Positions 1 to 7,486 of a stretch of DNA of 12,969 nucleotides are shown here, piece by piece. Below the pieces are notes generated by a model, which saw only the letters and a list, made by a program, of their open reading frames with translations, made no database searches and was not told where the DNA came from. The first letter of the stretch is position 1; each line of letters starts with the position of its first letter. This stretch comes from Phoronis ovalis (taxonomy: Eukaryota > Phoronida > Phoronidae): assembly GCA_028565635.1 (NCBI GenBank), contig JAOXYB010021070.1, positions 1 to 12,969 on the forward strand, written 5' to 3'. The position numbers and the translations under genes were made by a program.

Positions 1-59
1 TATATAAAGGTCTATTGAAACTATGCTAAGTTTGTGTAAGGGATGCTTATTTAATTTCG

Positions 60-67
60 TATATAAA
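60..67 (+). promoter_or_regulatory. TATA-like box upstream of the coding-like frame at 118
   Basis: The octamer TATATAAA lies 58 bases upstream of the ATG at 118. A start of transcription about 25-30 bases downstream would leave a leader of roughly 25-30 bases. A second TATATAAA opens the window at 1-8. In such AT-rich DNA the motif is common by chance, so the support comes only from its spacing to a good start codon. Confidence 0.3.
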
Positions 68-117
68 CGTGTCTCTTTAATAACATCGGAAAAATAGCGA
101 CCAGTACTAGTACAACC

Positions 118-486
118 ATGGAATTTATATACAATCGAAAAGACAAAACTGCAAAGTTGTCCGCATTAATACAGGATAATGAGGCATGCAGGGTATTGTT
201 TAAAGAGGATTTTCAAAATTATACCCCTTGGGAATTATTGAAGTTTCCGTTTCGCGCCAGTTGGAGAAAAATCTGGCAATTATATGGTTGCTAATGAGAA
301 GAAGACCAATTATACCGTGACGTCACATGTAACATGCTTTAAAATAGAGAAATGGATCTAATTATAAAATATAATAGGACAATGAGATAGAATATTTTAC
401 ACAAGGATCATTATAATATCCAAAAAGTGTTTTACCAGCTTTTGGAATTTTACAATAATTATGACTTGAAGATGATAAAAGTGCAG
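118..486 (+). pseudogene. Frame-disrupted coding-like first exon, family unknown
   Basis: The ATG at 118 has the context ACAACCATGG. It opens a 58-codon frame to TAA at 292-294, beginning MEFIYNRKDKTAKL and ending SWRKIWQLYGC. Protein-like sequence does not stop there. The +1 frame is open from 242 to 358 (39 codons, containing RFAPVGEKSGNY and TVTSHVTCFKIEKW). The original frame is open again from 391 to 486 (32 codons, containing KVFYQLLEFYNNYDLKM), ending at AAAGTGCAG|GTAAGA, a consensus splice donor. One frameshift near 242-290 and further breaks near 340-390 would join the pieces. That suggests a decayed gene, or a live one carrying indel errors, for example at the A5 run near 270. I do not recognise the family. 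The segment around LFKEDF and LKFP resembles the fragment at 3330-3410. Alternatives are a real 58-residue protein at 118-294 or chance. Confidence 0.42.
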
Positions 487-1328
487 GTAAGAAAGCTTGT
501 CATTCTGCTCTATTCAATTTGTTCTTTGTAATGTGACATTTTTGTAATCACATATCTCAATTTTACTATATTACTTGTAACATTAAAATCATTAAATTTA
601 CTTAACTATAAAAATTTGAATTTACTTGATGTGTAGTTTAATAGCACATCCCAATTTTCCAATTAATTAATTTGTGCGGAACCAAATTGCATTATTTTTT
701 GATGTAATAGCCAGGGGTCGCTGTTGTTCTTTTTTTTTTTGGCGTTTATGGTAAGTACTTGCACTAGAGTTAATTTCTCACATATATATTAAAACATTAA
801 TAAAATCTACAGACTGTAAGATTTCGAAGAAAGCGTTGAATAATAAGCAGGTTGATCAAATAAGCTTACTTTTCTAGCAAAACGAGATGATTACGTTTTA
901 GCTATATATGCGAATTGTCCAAATAAAAAAAACATACGAATACTGTATATATCAGGTTTTATGTACCCAGAAACCGATCCGAGCATTTGCGTTAAATGTG
1001 TGACTAGTTTTGTAACAGTATAACGGTAAAAATATCATGTTTGCAGTCCTGTGAGCAAGGTGATTCACCTGTTTACCCAGGTGATCCACCTTCTTATTGA
1101 CATGACATTCTCTGCGTATGACATCGTGTAGTACTAGAAGTATCAGCTTTAAATGCGTGATGTCACAATAGACTATGCTATTTATATGCAAAGCCATGCA
1201 TTAGAATAGATTGTTTCTATTTCTGAGCAATTAACGTGTATAAATAGAAAAACTGTAGTTTACAATTCTGCGCTAGTCAAGACAATAATTATGGTTTTAA
1301 CTTGTTATTTTATTTTTCTATAATATAG
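487..1328 (+). other. Candidate intron between the two exon-like blocks
   Basis: It starts GTAAGA after CAG and ends in a pyrimidine-rich stretch (TTATTTTATTTTTCTATAATATAG) at 1328, so both ends fit GT-AG rules. The interior is AT-rich, with a T-run near 730 and an imperfect cruciform at 1057-1092. No convincing coding sequence is seen inside on either strand. The intron is inferred only from splice motifs and flanking coding potential. Confidence 0.33.
1057..1092. repeat. 15-bp inverted repeat made of two near-palindromes
   Basis: The left arm AAGGTGATTCACCTG (1057-1071) and right arm CAGGTGATCCACCTT (1078-1092) are inverted copies with two mismatches and a 6-base spacer. Each arm is itself nearly palindromic; the left holds AGGTGA-T-TCACCT. 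The inner ends form CACCTG and CAGGTG, the E-box type bound by Snail/ZEB or basic helix-loop-helix factors in animals. It could fold as a cruciform or act as a composite binding site; neither is shown. Confidence 0.6.
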
Positions 1329-1550
1329 CAATAATGATGACGAGCAAGTTCATATGCGTCGTATTATCATCAAAGATCTTGCAGTAAGGTTTTGTTGTGT
1401 AAATGATGGAGAGCAGAAAAAGGCATATTTCTGAAAGATATCACTCAATTTCGGCGGAAAACAGTCGACGTTCTGAGACAGTTTCTCATCGTAGTAAATT
1501 GTGTCTACATGTATGTGTGTGTGTGTATGTCTTTGTATAGTGTATCTATG
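1329..1550 (+). pseudogene. Second exon-like block after a splice acceptor
   Basis: The acceptor AG at 1327-1328 follows a T-rich tract. Three frames are open beyond it. Frame 1330-1434 reads NNDDEQVHMRRIIIKDL and later CCVNDGEQKKAYF before TGA. Frame 1407-1550 contains FLKDITQFRRKTVDVLRQF. Frame 1403-1540 starts MMESRKRHISERYHS. The first two can be read as one protein broken by a single indel near 1430, the same kind of damage seen in 118-486. No family is recognised. Simultaneous openness of all frames also warns that the signal may be chance in locally more G+C-rich DNA. If it is real, it is the second exon of the gene starting at 118. Confidence 0.3.
1509..1530. repeat. Short TG microsatellite
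   Basis: An uninterrupted TG run of 13 bases (1514-1526) is flanked by related ATGT units. It overlaps the end of the exon-like block. Confidence 0.8.
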
Positions 1551-3168
1551 TAACCAAATGTGGAAATACTTCCATACGTGGACGCTGTACGAGGGTTTAT
1601 ATACATGTAAAAGGTTTCTACACTTGTTCTCAGTTGCTTGCTATAAACTGGAAAATCTTTTTAAGCTGATTATTTCTATAAATAAAAAGCATTTTTTTAA
1701 TAAGTACTTCCTTACTTACTATTGGTATATAAAGTTTCAACTAATGAGGGAATCAGGATTAAATTATTTTAATTAATTATCTAGCTAGAGTGTAGGTGTT
1801 TCAGTCGATCGTTTCTTACATTATTATATTTAAAGGTTCCCATTGAAAGAAATAATTATGTGATATCTTAAATGAATATAACAGAGACCTTACATAACCT
1901 GCATGTCTCCAGTTAATATACATGCATCAATACTGGATGCAACTCGCTTTTTGTTCAATAAACTAAGATCTAAAGCATAAGTTTTTGATCGATAGCCTTG
2001 ATTATGAATCATATTCATTTTTAATGATCTTGTTCTAGGTAAAAATGTGAAAATATGAATCATCACTAAAAGATTTATTGTTTGTCAGGTGTTATTGCGT
2101 ATGTAAAACTTCAGGACTATAAAAGTACAATGTTGTAAGAATAAACGTATTGTACAAATAAAGCTTTCCTCCGATTTATCGAGAGCTGTATCATCTTTTT
2201 CTGCTTGTCATGTTGACGACCGAAGAGCATGAAGGTGAAAGTGAAACGGAGTCTTTAATTAGACGTCTTTACAGTTTGTTATAAAACATATATAAGACCA
2301 TTGGATCAGTTTAAATGCGGAAATTAATATTTTTTTAATCGTCAAGATTTCATTTTGATGTTGTTCATAAAAATCAGAAACAAAAAATGTGTGACACACC
2401 TGAAATCCTGTTTCCGGAAAATTATACTGTTATGTACTTATATTCAGGCCTTAGAATACAGGGAAATTTCATACGTTTATGAGGGCGTTTTTCATCAAAT
2501 TAAAAAAGGGTTGTTGGAAAACAGGATGTTTCCTTTATATGGAATTTGTATTTCAATATATCAAGTACCCAAATATTACTGCTCTCCATAATTAAAATAA
2601 TCATTGTTTACTAGCTGCACGTAACTAAGATCATACCAGAGAATGCTGGCGGACATATATCAATGGGATATCAATACGTACTACACATTATGTTTTATAT
2701 GCAAAACAAAATACAATAGCTTAATTCTCACGTTATGTACATAATGTCTCCACGCTTAGATCTTTGTGCTAGAAAGGAGTTTAAGTTCAACGCAACTGTA
2801 TCTTTTTTAGCGTCCTCATCTATCTTAAAATCAATCTCTAGAAAACAGGCGTTAGGATATACTTTTTTAACAAATGCAGGCGTAATACAGCTGCTTCCTT
2901 ACAAATAGCATTACCAATTTTAAGGAATTACCAGGAATTTGCCTACATTCTATGGACGCATCTAAAATGCAAGTGCTTCTACACTATATTAATGGAAATT
3001 GTTCTAAGCATTATAAAAATGTGTCTACGTATGTAAAACAATTTCATTGAAGTTGGCAATGCTTTGAAGTTCTTTATTAATTTGCACTTTTTACCTGAGC
3101 GTTCGTACAGTGAAATAAATTAAGCATCGTCTAATGTATGTATAAATGCAAAGTATTTTAGTTTTGAA
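1551..3168. other. Non-coding AT-rich stretch
   Basis: No supported gene. Frames such as 2355-2591 are open for 78 codons, but the parallel frame is open too, and neither shows a recognisable motif. AATAAA motifs at 1681, 2140 and 2157 could serve as polyadenylation signals for the gene-like region upstream, but this hexamer is expected by chance at this composition. A TTTCCGGAAA palindrome near 2411 contains an ETS-like CCGGAA. Confidence 0.45.
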
Positions 3169-3413
3169 ATGTATGAAGATAGTCGTAGATAGAGGCCGTT
3201 GTCAAGGTTTGCTCAGGGTGATACTAGCCGTTTATTGCAGTCGAATCTAGCTCCAGCTGAATATGAAAAATATAATATCACTAAGCATAAGATAAAGGAA
3301 ATTAAACGTAGAACGGACACTATAATAAAATGAACACAGACATTATATTTAATGCAGATTTTAAAGAATTATATTTTCATCTGTTCAAATTGCCACGAAG
3401 CTGGTCTAGATAA
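3169..3413 (+). pseudogene. Broken coding fragment resembling the one at 118-486
   Basis: The ATG at 3169 is closed after seven codons by TAG at 3190. The same frame is then open for 46 codons (3193-3330) and reads like protein: SRLLQSNLAPAEYEKY followed by NITKHKIKEIKRRTDTIIK, then TGA. Overlapping that stop, a shifted frame from ATG 3330 to TAA 3411 gives 27 residues including DIIFNADFKEL and HLFKLPRSWSR. Compare FKEDFQN and LLKFPFRASWRK in the upstream fragment: F-x-x-D-F followed by L-x-K-h-P-(x)-S-W. The order of the parts matches too, with a lysine-rich stretch starting YN before them. This suggests two diverged relics of one family. The family is not identified. A death-fold (CARD-like) helix pattern is conceivable, but I cannot support it. 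Confidence 0.38.
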
Positions 3414-3948
3414 AGATAACATTGAAGCATAACGTTTATTTAATCTGTAGAATCAAATTCTGAAAAAACCTATATAATATAGTTTATGTAATGAAATAAA
3501 TTAATGCTTTAAGTTAATCGCCTTGGCAAATTTAGTCTAACGCAGTCATTCTCACGGTGTAGCTTACCTAATACAAATGTGCATGTATAAAACTTTTTTA
3601 AAATAAAAACCATTTAAATGTACACAACTCAGAAATTATTAACTTGGAGCACAAAAAACATATCTACATATAGAGAAGCAAGGGGGAATCCGGGAGACAA
3701 ACGAGCGAATAATTAAATGTAAACTAAACAAACTTAGGTCAGTAGTACCAATAAATTAAATCAACCGTAACGTTCTTGGCGTGTCCAGCATATTTATCAA
3801 TCTTACTTCGCGCTCTATTGAATCCTTCTTTGAGGTTTATGTGTCCGACACGTGTTACTGCCAGTTGAACTGAAAGCATCAAAGCATTTACACTTATCTT
3901 TTCGCTTAATAGGAAGCTTTCCTACATTCAAGATGATTAATGTAAGAA
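3414..3948. other. Non-coding stretch
   Basis: AT-rich sequence with no supported coding or RNA gene. The only structured spot is the small near-palindrome AGGAAGCTTTCCT near 3911. Confidence 0.5.
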
Positions 3949-3972
3949 GGGGGATGGGGGATGGGGTGTTGG
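3949..3972 (+). other. G-rich tract with quadruplex potential
   Basis: Runs of G5, G5 and G4 separated by AT are followed by TGTTGG, all on the plus strand. This pattern can form a two-layer G-quadruplex, or a three-layer one with a split run. It stands out sharply from the AT-rich surroundings. No gene is anchored to it. Confidence 0.55.
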
Positions 3973-4475
3973 TATAAAGATGGTAAATATGCAATGTTTT
4001 TTTTTTTAATATATGGCAGAGAGGTTCATTACAGTACAATGTTGTACCAAAGTCTGCGACCTGTCTAAACTCTAAATAATTCCAATGTCAATTGTTGCAT
4101 TGTAATAGCTGTTACGACAAAACATTCCAAGATCTAGGTTTACTTTTTAGAACAAATGTTTCGGGATTCTTGAGGACAGGGTCAAATAGATCAGACATTT
4201 CCTGTCCCCTCGTACATTCATTCAGCAATTGTTATAAGCATAGGTCGCATAGTTTAATCAAAACACATGTCACAGTTTATCTGTTGTGTGTACCAGCTAA
4301 GGTCTTGTAACGCACGTAGATAGCAGTTATTTTGGGATTACAAAAAAATAAAACACTGTCACCTTTACAAAACGTGTACGTACTTTAAACGATTATATAA
4401 AGCGGTCGTTGGCGGGGAAAGCTAAATATCACCTAGATTTATGACATGCAGATGTAATTATATACAATTTTTAAA

Positions 4476-4721
4476 ATGACTTCTCTCCGGGAGGGCAATT
4501 ACTTAAATAAGAATAAATACCGGAATGTACCACCCAAATGGGTCATTTTTGTTCCCCACGAAATTCCTAGAAATGAAGCTACTTTTCACAAAGTCCCTAG
4601 AAAATGGATCTTTTTCAATAAAAACCCTGATGTGGGTTCTGTATTTGGGTCGATAGCCCAACAAAATGATTTCTCTATCCTACAAGCGACTTCTTTAGCG
4701 CTTGCCTTTGTAGTTTGGTGA
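4476..4721 (+). other. 81-codon open frame of unknown status
   Basis: The frame starts MTSLREGNYLNK and ends ATSLALAFVVW. It holds a small internal repeat: VPPKWVIFV and, 22 codons later, VPRKWIFFN. At DNA level, CCTAGAAA units recur 30 bases apart at 4566 and 4596. The block is less AT-rich than its flanks. The opposite strand is open as well (4586-4867), so coding is uncertain. It may be a decayed transposable element or a diverged tandem repeat rather than a gene. I recognise no domain. Confidence 0.2.
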
Positions 4722-4881
4722 ACAAAAACTGGTGTTGATAGTCTGGATACACCAATCAGTACATACCTTATGTTGAATTGCTGTACCCACTGGAAAAGAA
4801 ACAACACATGAATGTCAAACATTGTTACAATATTGCTTATACCATAAACACAATGTGTATTGCCCATGCCATAAATTCATA

Positions 4882-4900
4882 TCGGGCCTATCTCGGGCCT
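4882..4900. repeat. Direct repeat TCGGGCCT x2 in a G+C-rich patch
   Basis: TCGGGCCT occurs at 4882-4889 and 4893-4900, followed by GCCGGCG. The patch is unusual in this AT-rich window and lies at the edge of the open-frame block that starts at 4476, as the end of an inserted element might. Confidence 0.5.
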
Positions 4901-5108
4901 GCCGGCGTTCATCTTGCTGTACATGTTACCTGAACTAAATAACAATGTATATTTATTATTTGTTATTAGGACGGAACTGTACCAGTATAATAATATTGCA
5001 ATATAATCAGCACATTATTCATGGTTTTAAACGTCGGCTTTGTAGAATCATTGATTGTTCAACAAAATCTCAGAATCTTATTATATTTTGCCACTAGAGA
5101 TTTCAGTA

Positions 5109-5130
5109 ATTCGAAATTCGATGATTCGAA
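5109..5130. repeat. Three ATTCGA repeats
   Basis: ATTCGAA at 5109, ATTCGAT at 5116 and ATTCGAA at 5124. Such TTCGAA-rich strings are typical of terminal inverted repeats in some Tc1/mariner-pogo-type elements. No matching inverted partner was found in the window, so this is only a possible fragment. Confidence 0.35.
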
Positions 5131-5190
5131 CTAGTCCATAATGCAATAGTCGAAAGGCCAGGAGAATTTAACTTATGTATGTTTTATGCT

Positions 5191-5212
5191 GGCAACATCT
5201 TAAGATGTTACC
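5191..5212. repeat. 16-bp perfect palindrome within a 22-bp stem
   Basis: AACATCTTAAGATGTT (5194-5209) is a perfect palindrome. GG at 5191-5192 and CC at 5211-5212 extend it across one mismatched pair. Confidence 0.75.
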
Positions 5213-5840
5213 GTAATAAAGATAAGTATAGAGTCACTTAGCTGTGTTCGTACATTGACTATGCTCTTATATATTACTTACGTTGCACGCCATTTCATCA
5301 GTTTAGTCTCGGCGGCCGGTTTAGCAAAAATATATTAATATTTTAATACTCTTGTTTAATCTTAACCCCGGATGTCGGAGAGAGCGAAATGAAAGTTATG
5401 AAAACCTGATGCACTACTCGAAGCCAGCAATGCAAGGACTAATTAATATAAATTGATAAAATGTATATATTGTAGGTAAATTGTATAGATATCTTCCAGT
5501 CGCAGAACTTGTAGTACAATTTAATATAAATTAGTGCATTAAGTAAATATCGTCAATGACCGGATATACAAATAGTTTTTATACGGGTTTCAGTTTTATA
5601 ATTTGATATTAATTACCGTGTTTATAGAAAAAATCTATAATTGTATGGATATTGACATCAGAGATAAATGTAGTCAAAGTTAATTTAATCCGGGTTTTCT
5701 AAGAAAGCAGGTGGATAATTTTCATAGAACATTATGTTTTGTTATTGACAGTTGGTTTCAAACGGAAATACAATTCAAGATGTAGCATTTCCTCAGATCT
5801 GTACACAGACTAGCTTATTTAGCGTACTGAATAAAACCTG

Positions 5841-5865
5841 CTTAATTATATTTAATTTAATTAAG
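5841..5865. repeat. AT-rich hairpin, 8-bp arms
   Basis: CTTAATTA (5841-5848) and TAATTAAG (5858-5865) are exact inverted copies with a 9-base loop. Confidence 0.6.
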
Positions 5866-5927
5866 TTACATACTTATAAACATCATTTTTATATATAGTA
5901 ATGAACGGATATACCATGTCCAATAAA

Positions 5928-5953
5928 ATTTAAGTAAAAAAATCTACTTAAAT
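5928..5953. repeat. Hairpin with 9-bp arms
   Basis: ATTTAAGTA (5928-5936) and TACTTAAAT (5945-5953) are exact inverted copies with an A-rich 8-base loop. Confidence 0.65.
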
Positions 5954-6335
5954 CAGTCAATAAATTCTGATATAAATCAGCGTAAAAATTAATAAACTGT
6001 CATACGATAATAAATTCATAACAAACAAAAGCCTCAAAAATCCATAAACAAAATTCTACTTCCTTTTTCCATGTAATACTATTACTCGCGGCTTAAGACA
6101 TTTTAGTTTCTTCCTGTTGTAATTTTAAAAACCTGGATATTGTGTGAAATACCCCTTGTACTACAAAGCAGCTATAATTAGTTACGGTTTTTATGACAAT
6201 GTTATTGATAACTACGCAGATTTATCTTTAGTTATTAGTCATTAACATACAGTGGAAAATAATTAGATACAGGCCAACTAGTAGAAAAAAGAAAATCTTT
6301 AGTTGATTCAATTATATTTTTTAGCTCACACCATT

Positions 6336-6657
6336 AAGGGGGGGGGGTAGTGGGGTACAATGCTCGCACTTAAAAATCGGCAATGCTCGCTGCTCGCACT
6401 TAACAAAAAAATTTAAAAACCGAAAAAAAAAACGGTTCCCAAAAAAAACGGGCGCCAAAAAAATCGATAACCAAAAAAAAAACGTCGTCAAAACAAAATA
6501 GTACACTAAATTAAAAATTGCCAAAATAATGTTCGCCAAAAGACAATGCTAGCTGCTAGCACTTAACAGACCAAGGCAATGCTCGCTGCTCGCACTTAAC
6601 AGCTAGACCAATTGCTCGCTGCTAGCGATATCCCCCCCCCTTCCCCCCTACAGCCCT
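6336..6657. mobile_element. Compound repeat element with poly-G and poly-C ends
   Basis: The block opens with AA, G10 (6338-6347) and TAGTGGGG. It closes with C9 (6632-6640), TT, C6 and TACAGCCCT, so its ends are roughly inverted. CACCATT stands immediately on both sides (6329-6335 and 6658-6664), like a 7-base target-site duplication. Inside are five copies of a unit around AATGCTCGCTGCTCGCACTTAA, starting near 6358, 6381, 6544, 6577 and 6611. Some copies carry GCTAGC in place of GCTCGC. Between copies two and three lies an A-run/CG-rich section (6410-6540) with small palindromes such as GGCGCC and ATCGAT. No protein is encoded; the minus-strand frame through the A-runs is a composition artefact. 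A non-autonomous transposon carrying a minisatellite is the favoured reading. An expanded simple repeat with chance flanks is the alternative. Confidence 0.5.
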
Positions 6658-6664
6658 CACCATT

Positions 6665-7040
6665 CTATACTAATAAATATAGCGATTAAACTTATACTAC
6701 ATTTTCTAAGTGTTTGCATTGCATTATCTCTGACAGTAATTCGTATCAACTTTTTTTAATTAAATGCAGATAATGCTTTATTAATTATACTACGAGCCAA
6801 TTGCTCTGTGTAGTAAGGATAGCAGATCAAAAGTGGTGCTATATTATTCCAAGCAAGGAAGGGAGTGGCTAGAAACCGGGGCTCGAAAACGAAGTACAGC
6901 TGCATAACTCGACAGCAATATTGGTGCGTCTATTTTTAACATACAATAAAATGTCTCTTTCATTTTACTAGTCCCTGTTAATTTTCTAATTTTTGTGTTT
7001 TTTCTTGGCCTAACAAAAGATAGAAAATACTGTCTTAAAT
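6665..7040. other. Non-coding stretch upstream of the CRE-type promoter
   Basis: AT-rich sequence without a supported gene. The short frame starting at 6995 runs straight into the promoter motifs and looks incidental. Confidence 0.45.
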
Positions 7041-7041
7041 C

Positions 7042-7320
7042 TTATTGGTCGCTCTGTACAGACATTTCCTATTTGAATCTATCTATAGAAAATAGTACAC
7101 GTCACATGACGTTTTCTACACGAGTGGGAATTTTAACCAACCGTGTTACAAATTATCAATGCACCAATCGTATTCCTCGTTACTAGAGAACTAATGAGAT
7201 GGAATCTACAATGAAATGTGCATGACGTCAGCGATGTGACGTCAGCAGGGATCCCCTGGTTTTACAATGCTTGATAAAAGTATATACTATACGAATACAT
7301 TGATTAAAGCAGTATAGGAA
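7042..7320 (+). promoter_or_regulatory. CRE-rich TATA promoter of the exon at 7372
   Basis: Motifs in order: ATTGG (inverted CCAAT box) at 7044-7048; ACGTCA-CA-TGACGT, two divergent CRE half-sites, at 7099-7112; CCAAT at 7164-7168; perfect CREs TGACGTCA at 7223-7230 and 7237-7244, 14 bp apart start to start. The second reads TGACGTCAGCA, which is also half of a Maf-type element. A TATA-like stretch GATAAAAGTATATACT lies at 7273-7288. Transcription would then start near 7305-7320. CREs are bound by CREB/ATF-family bZIP factors, and tandem CREs close to a TATA box are typical of rapidly inducible or self-regulated genes. That is family knowledge; induction of this gene is inference. Confidence 0.55.
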
Positions 7321-7325
7321 CTGCT

Positions 7326-7331
7326 CACGTG
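7326..7331. promoter_or_regulatory. E-box CACGTG in the presumed 5' leader
   Basis: CACGTG lies just downstream of the TATA-like box and 41 bases before the ATG. bHLH factors of the USF, MYC/MAX or CLOCK type bind this core. The same hexamer also occurs near 9089, 9531 and 10489, so alone it is weak. Confidence 0.35.
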
Positions 7332-7371
7332 CGAGTAAGACTACAGTTCTGCTAGTGTTATTATCCTGCTA

Positions 7372-7486
7372 ATGAGGTGCATGATTGCGGAAGACACCCT
7401 GGAGTGGGAAACGCCAACAAGCTCTTCTCCATCCATAGACCGTTTAACTTGGTCAAGTTTTCTGAGTGATATGCTACCCGAGCCAG
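7372..7486 (+). CDS. Probable first coding exon, product unknown (partial)
   Basis: ATG at 7372 opens 38 codons plus one base before CAG|GTAAGC, a consensus donor at 7486/7487, so the exon would end in phase 1. Without splicing the frame reaches TAG at 7531. The peptide starts MRCMIAEDTLEWETPTSSS and ends LTWSSFLSDMLPEP. It is acidic near the start, then Ser/Pro-rich, then has a short hydrophobic-acidic motif (WSSFLSDMLPEP). That style is common in transactivation segments of transcription factors, but this is only a resemblance. A second ATG lies at 7381; neither has a strong Kozak context. The upstream CREs, TATA-like box and E-box support a real transcription unit. No downstream exon was identified in the remaining 5.4 kb, so the first intron is either long or hides exons I could not see. 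The family is not recognised. Confidence 0.5.

Larger units (their letters stand above)
4901..6328. other. Non-coding AT-rich stretch with hairpins
   Basis: No supported gene on either strand. It contains three ATTCGAW motifs at 5109-5130, a perfect 16-bp palindrome near 5200 and two AT-rich hairpins at 5841-5865 and 5928-5953, listed separately. Confidence 0.5.

Noticed and set aside
952-1197. 81-codon minus-strand frame with a repeated VDHL/VNHL pattern
   Set aside because: The repeat in the peptide is just the inverted repeat at 1057-1092 read as codons. There is no other coding support.
1501-1776. 91-codon frame beginning at a GTG over the TG microsatellite
   Set aside because: Its start is not an ATG, the Cys/Val run is the microsatellite, and the rest is low-complexity AT-rich sequence.
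4092-4310. 72-codon plus-strand frame
   Set aside because: It has no motif, no good start context and no splice or promoter support, and its length is within chance for this window.
4767-4789. 23-base minus-strand micro-exon between TTTCTTTTCCAG and GTATGT
   Set aside because: Both splice motifs are good, but no partner exon on that strand could be supported, and such pairs arise by chance in 13 kb.
6321-6539. 72-codon minus-strand frame with a membrane-like hydrophobic profile
   Set aside because: The Phe and Leu runs come from the A-runs of the compound repeat, and the Pro run comes from the poly-G end. It has no gene context.
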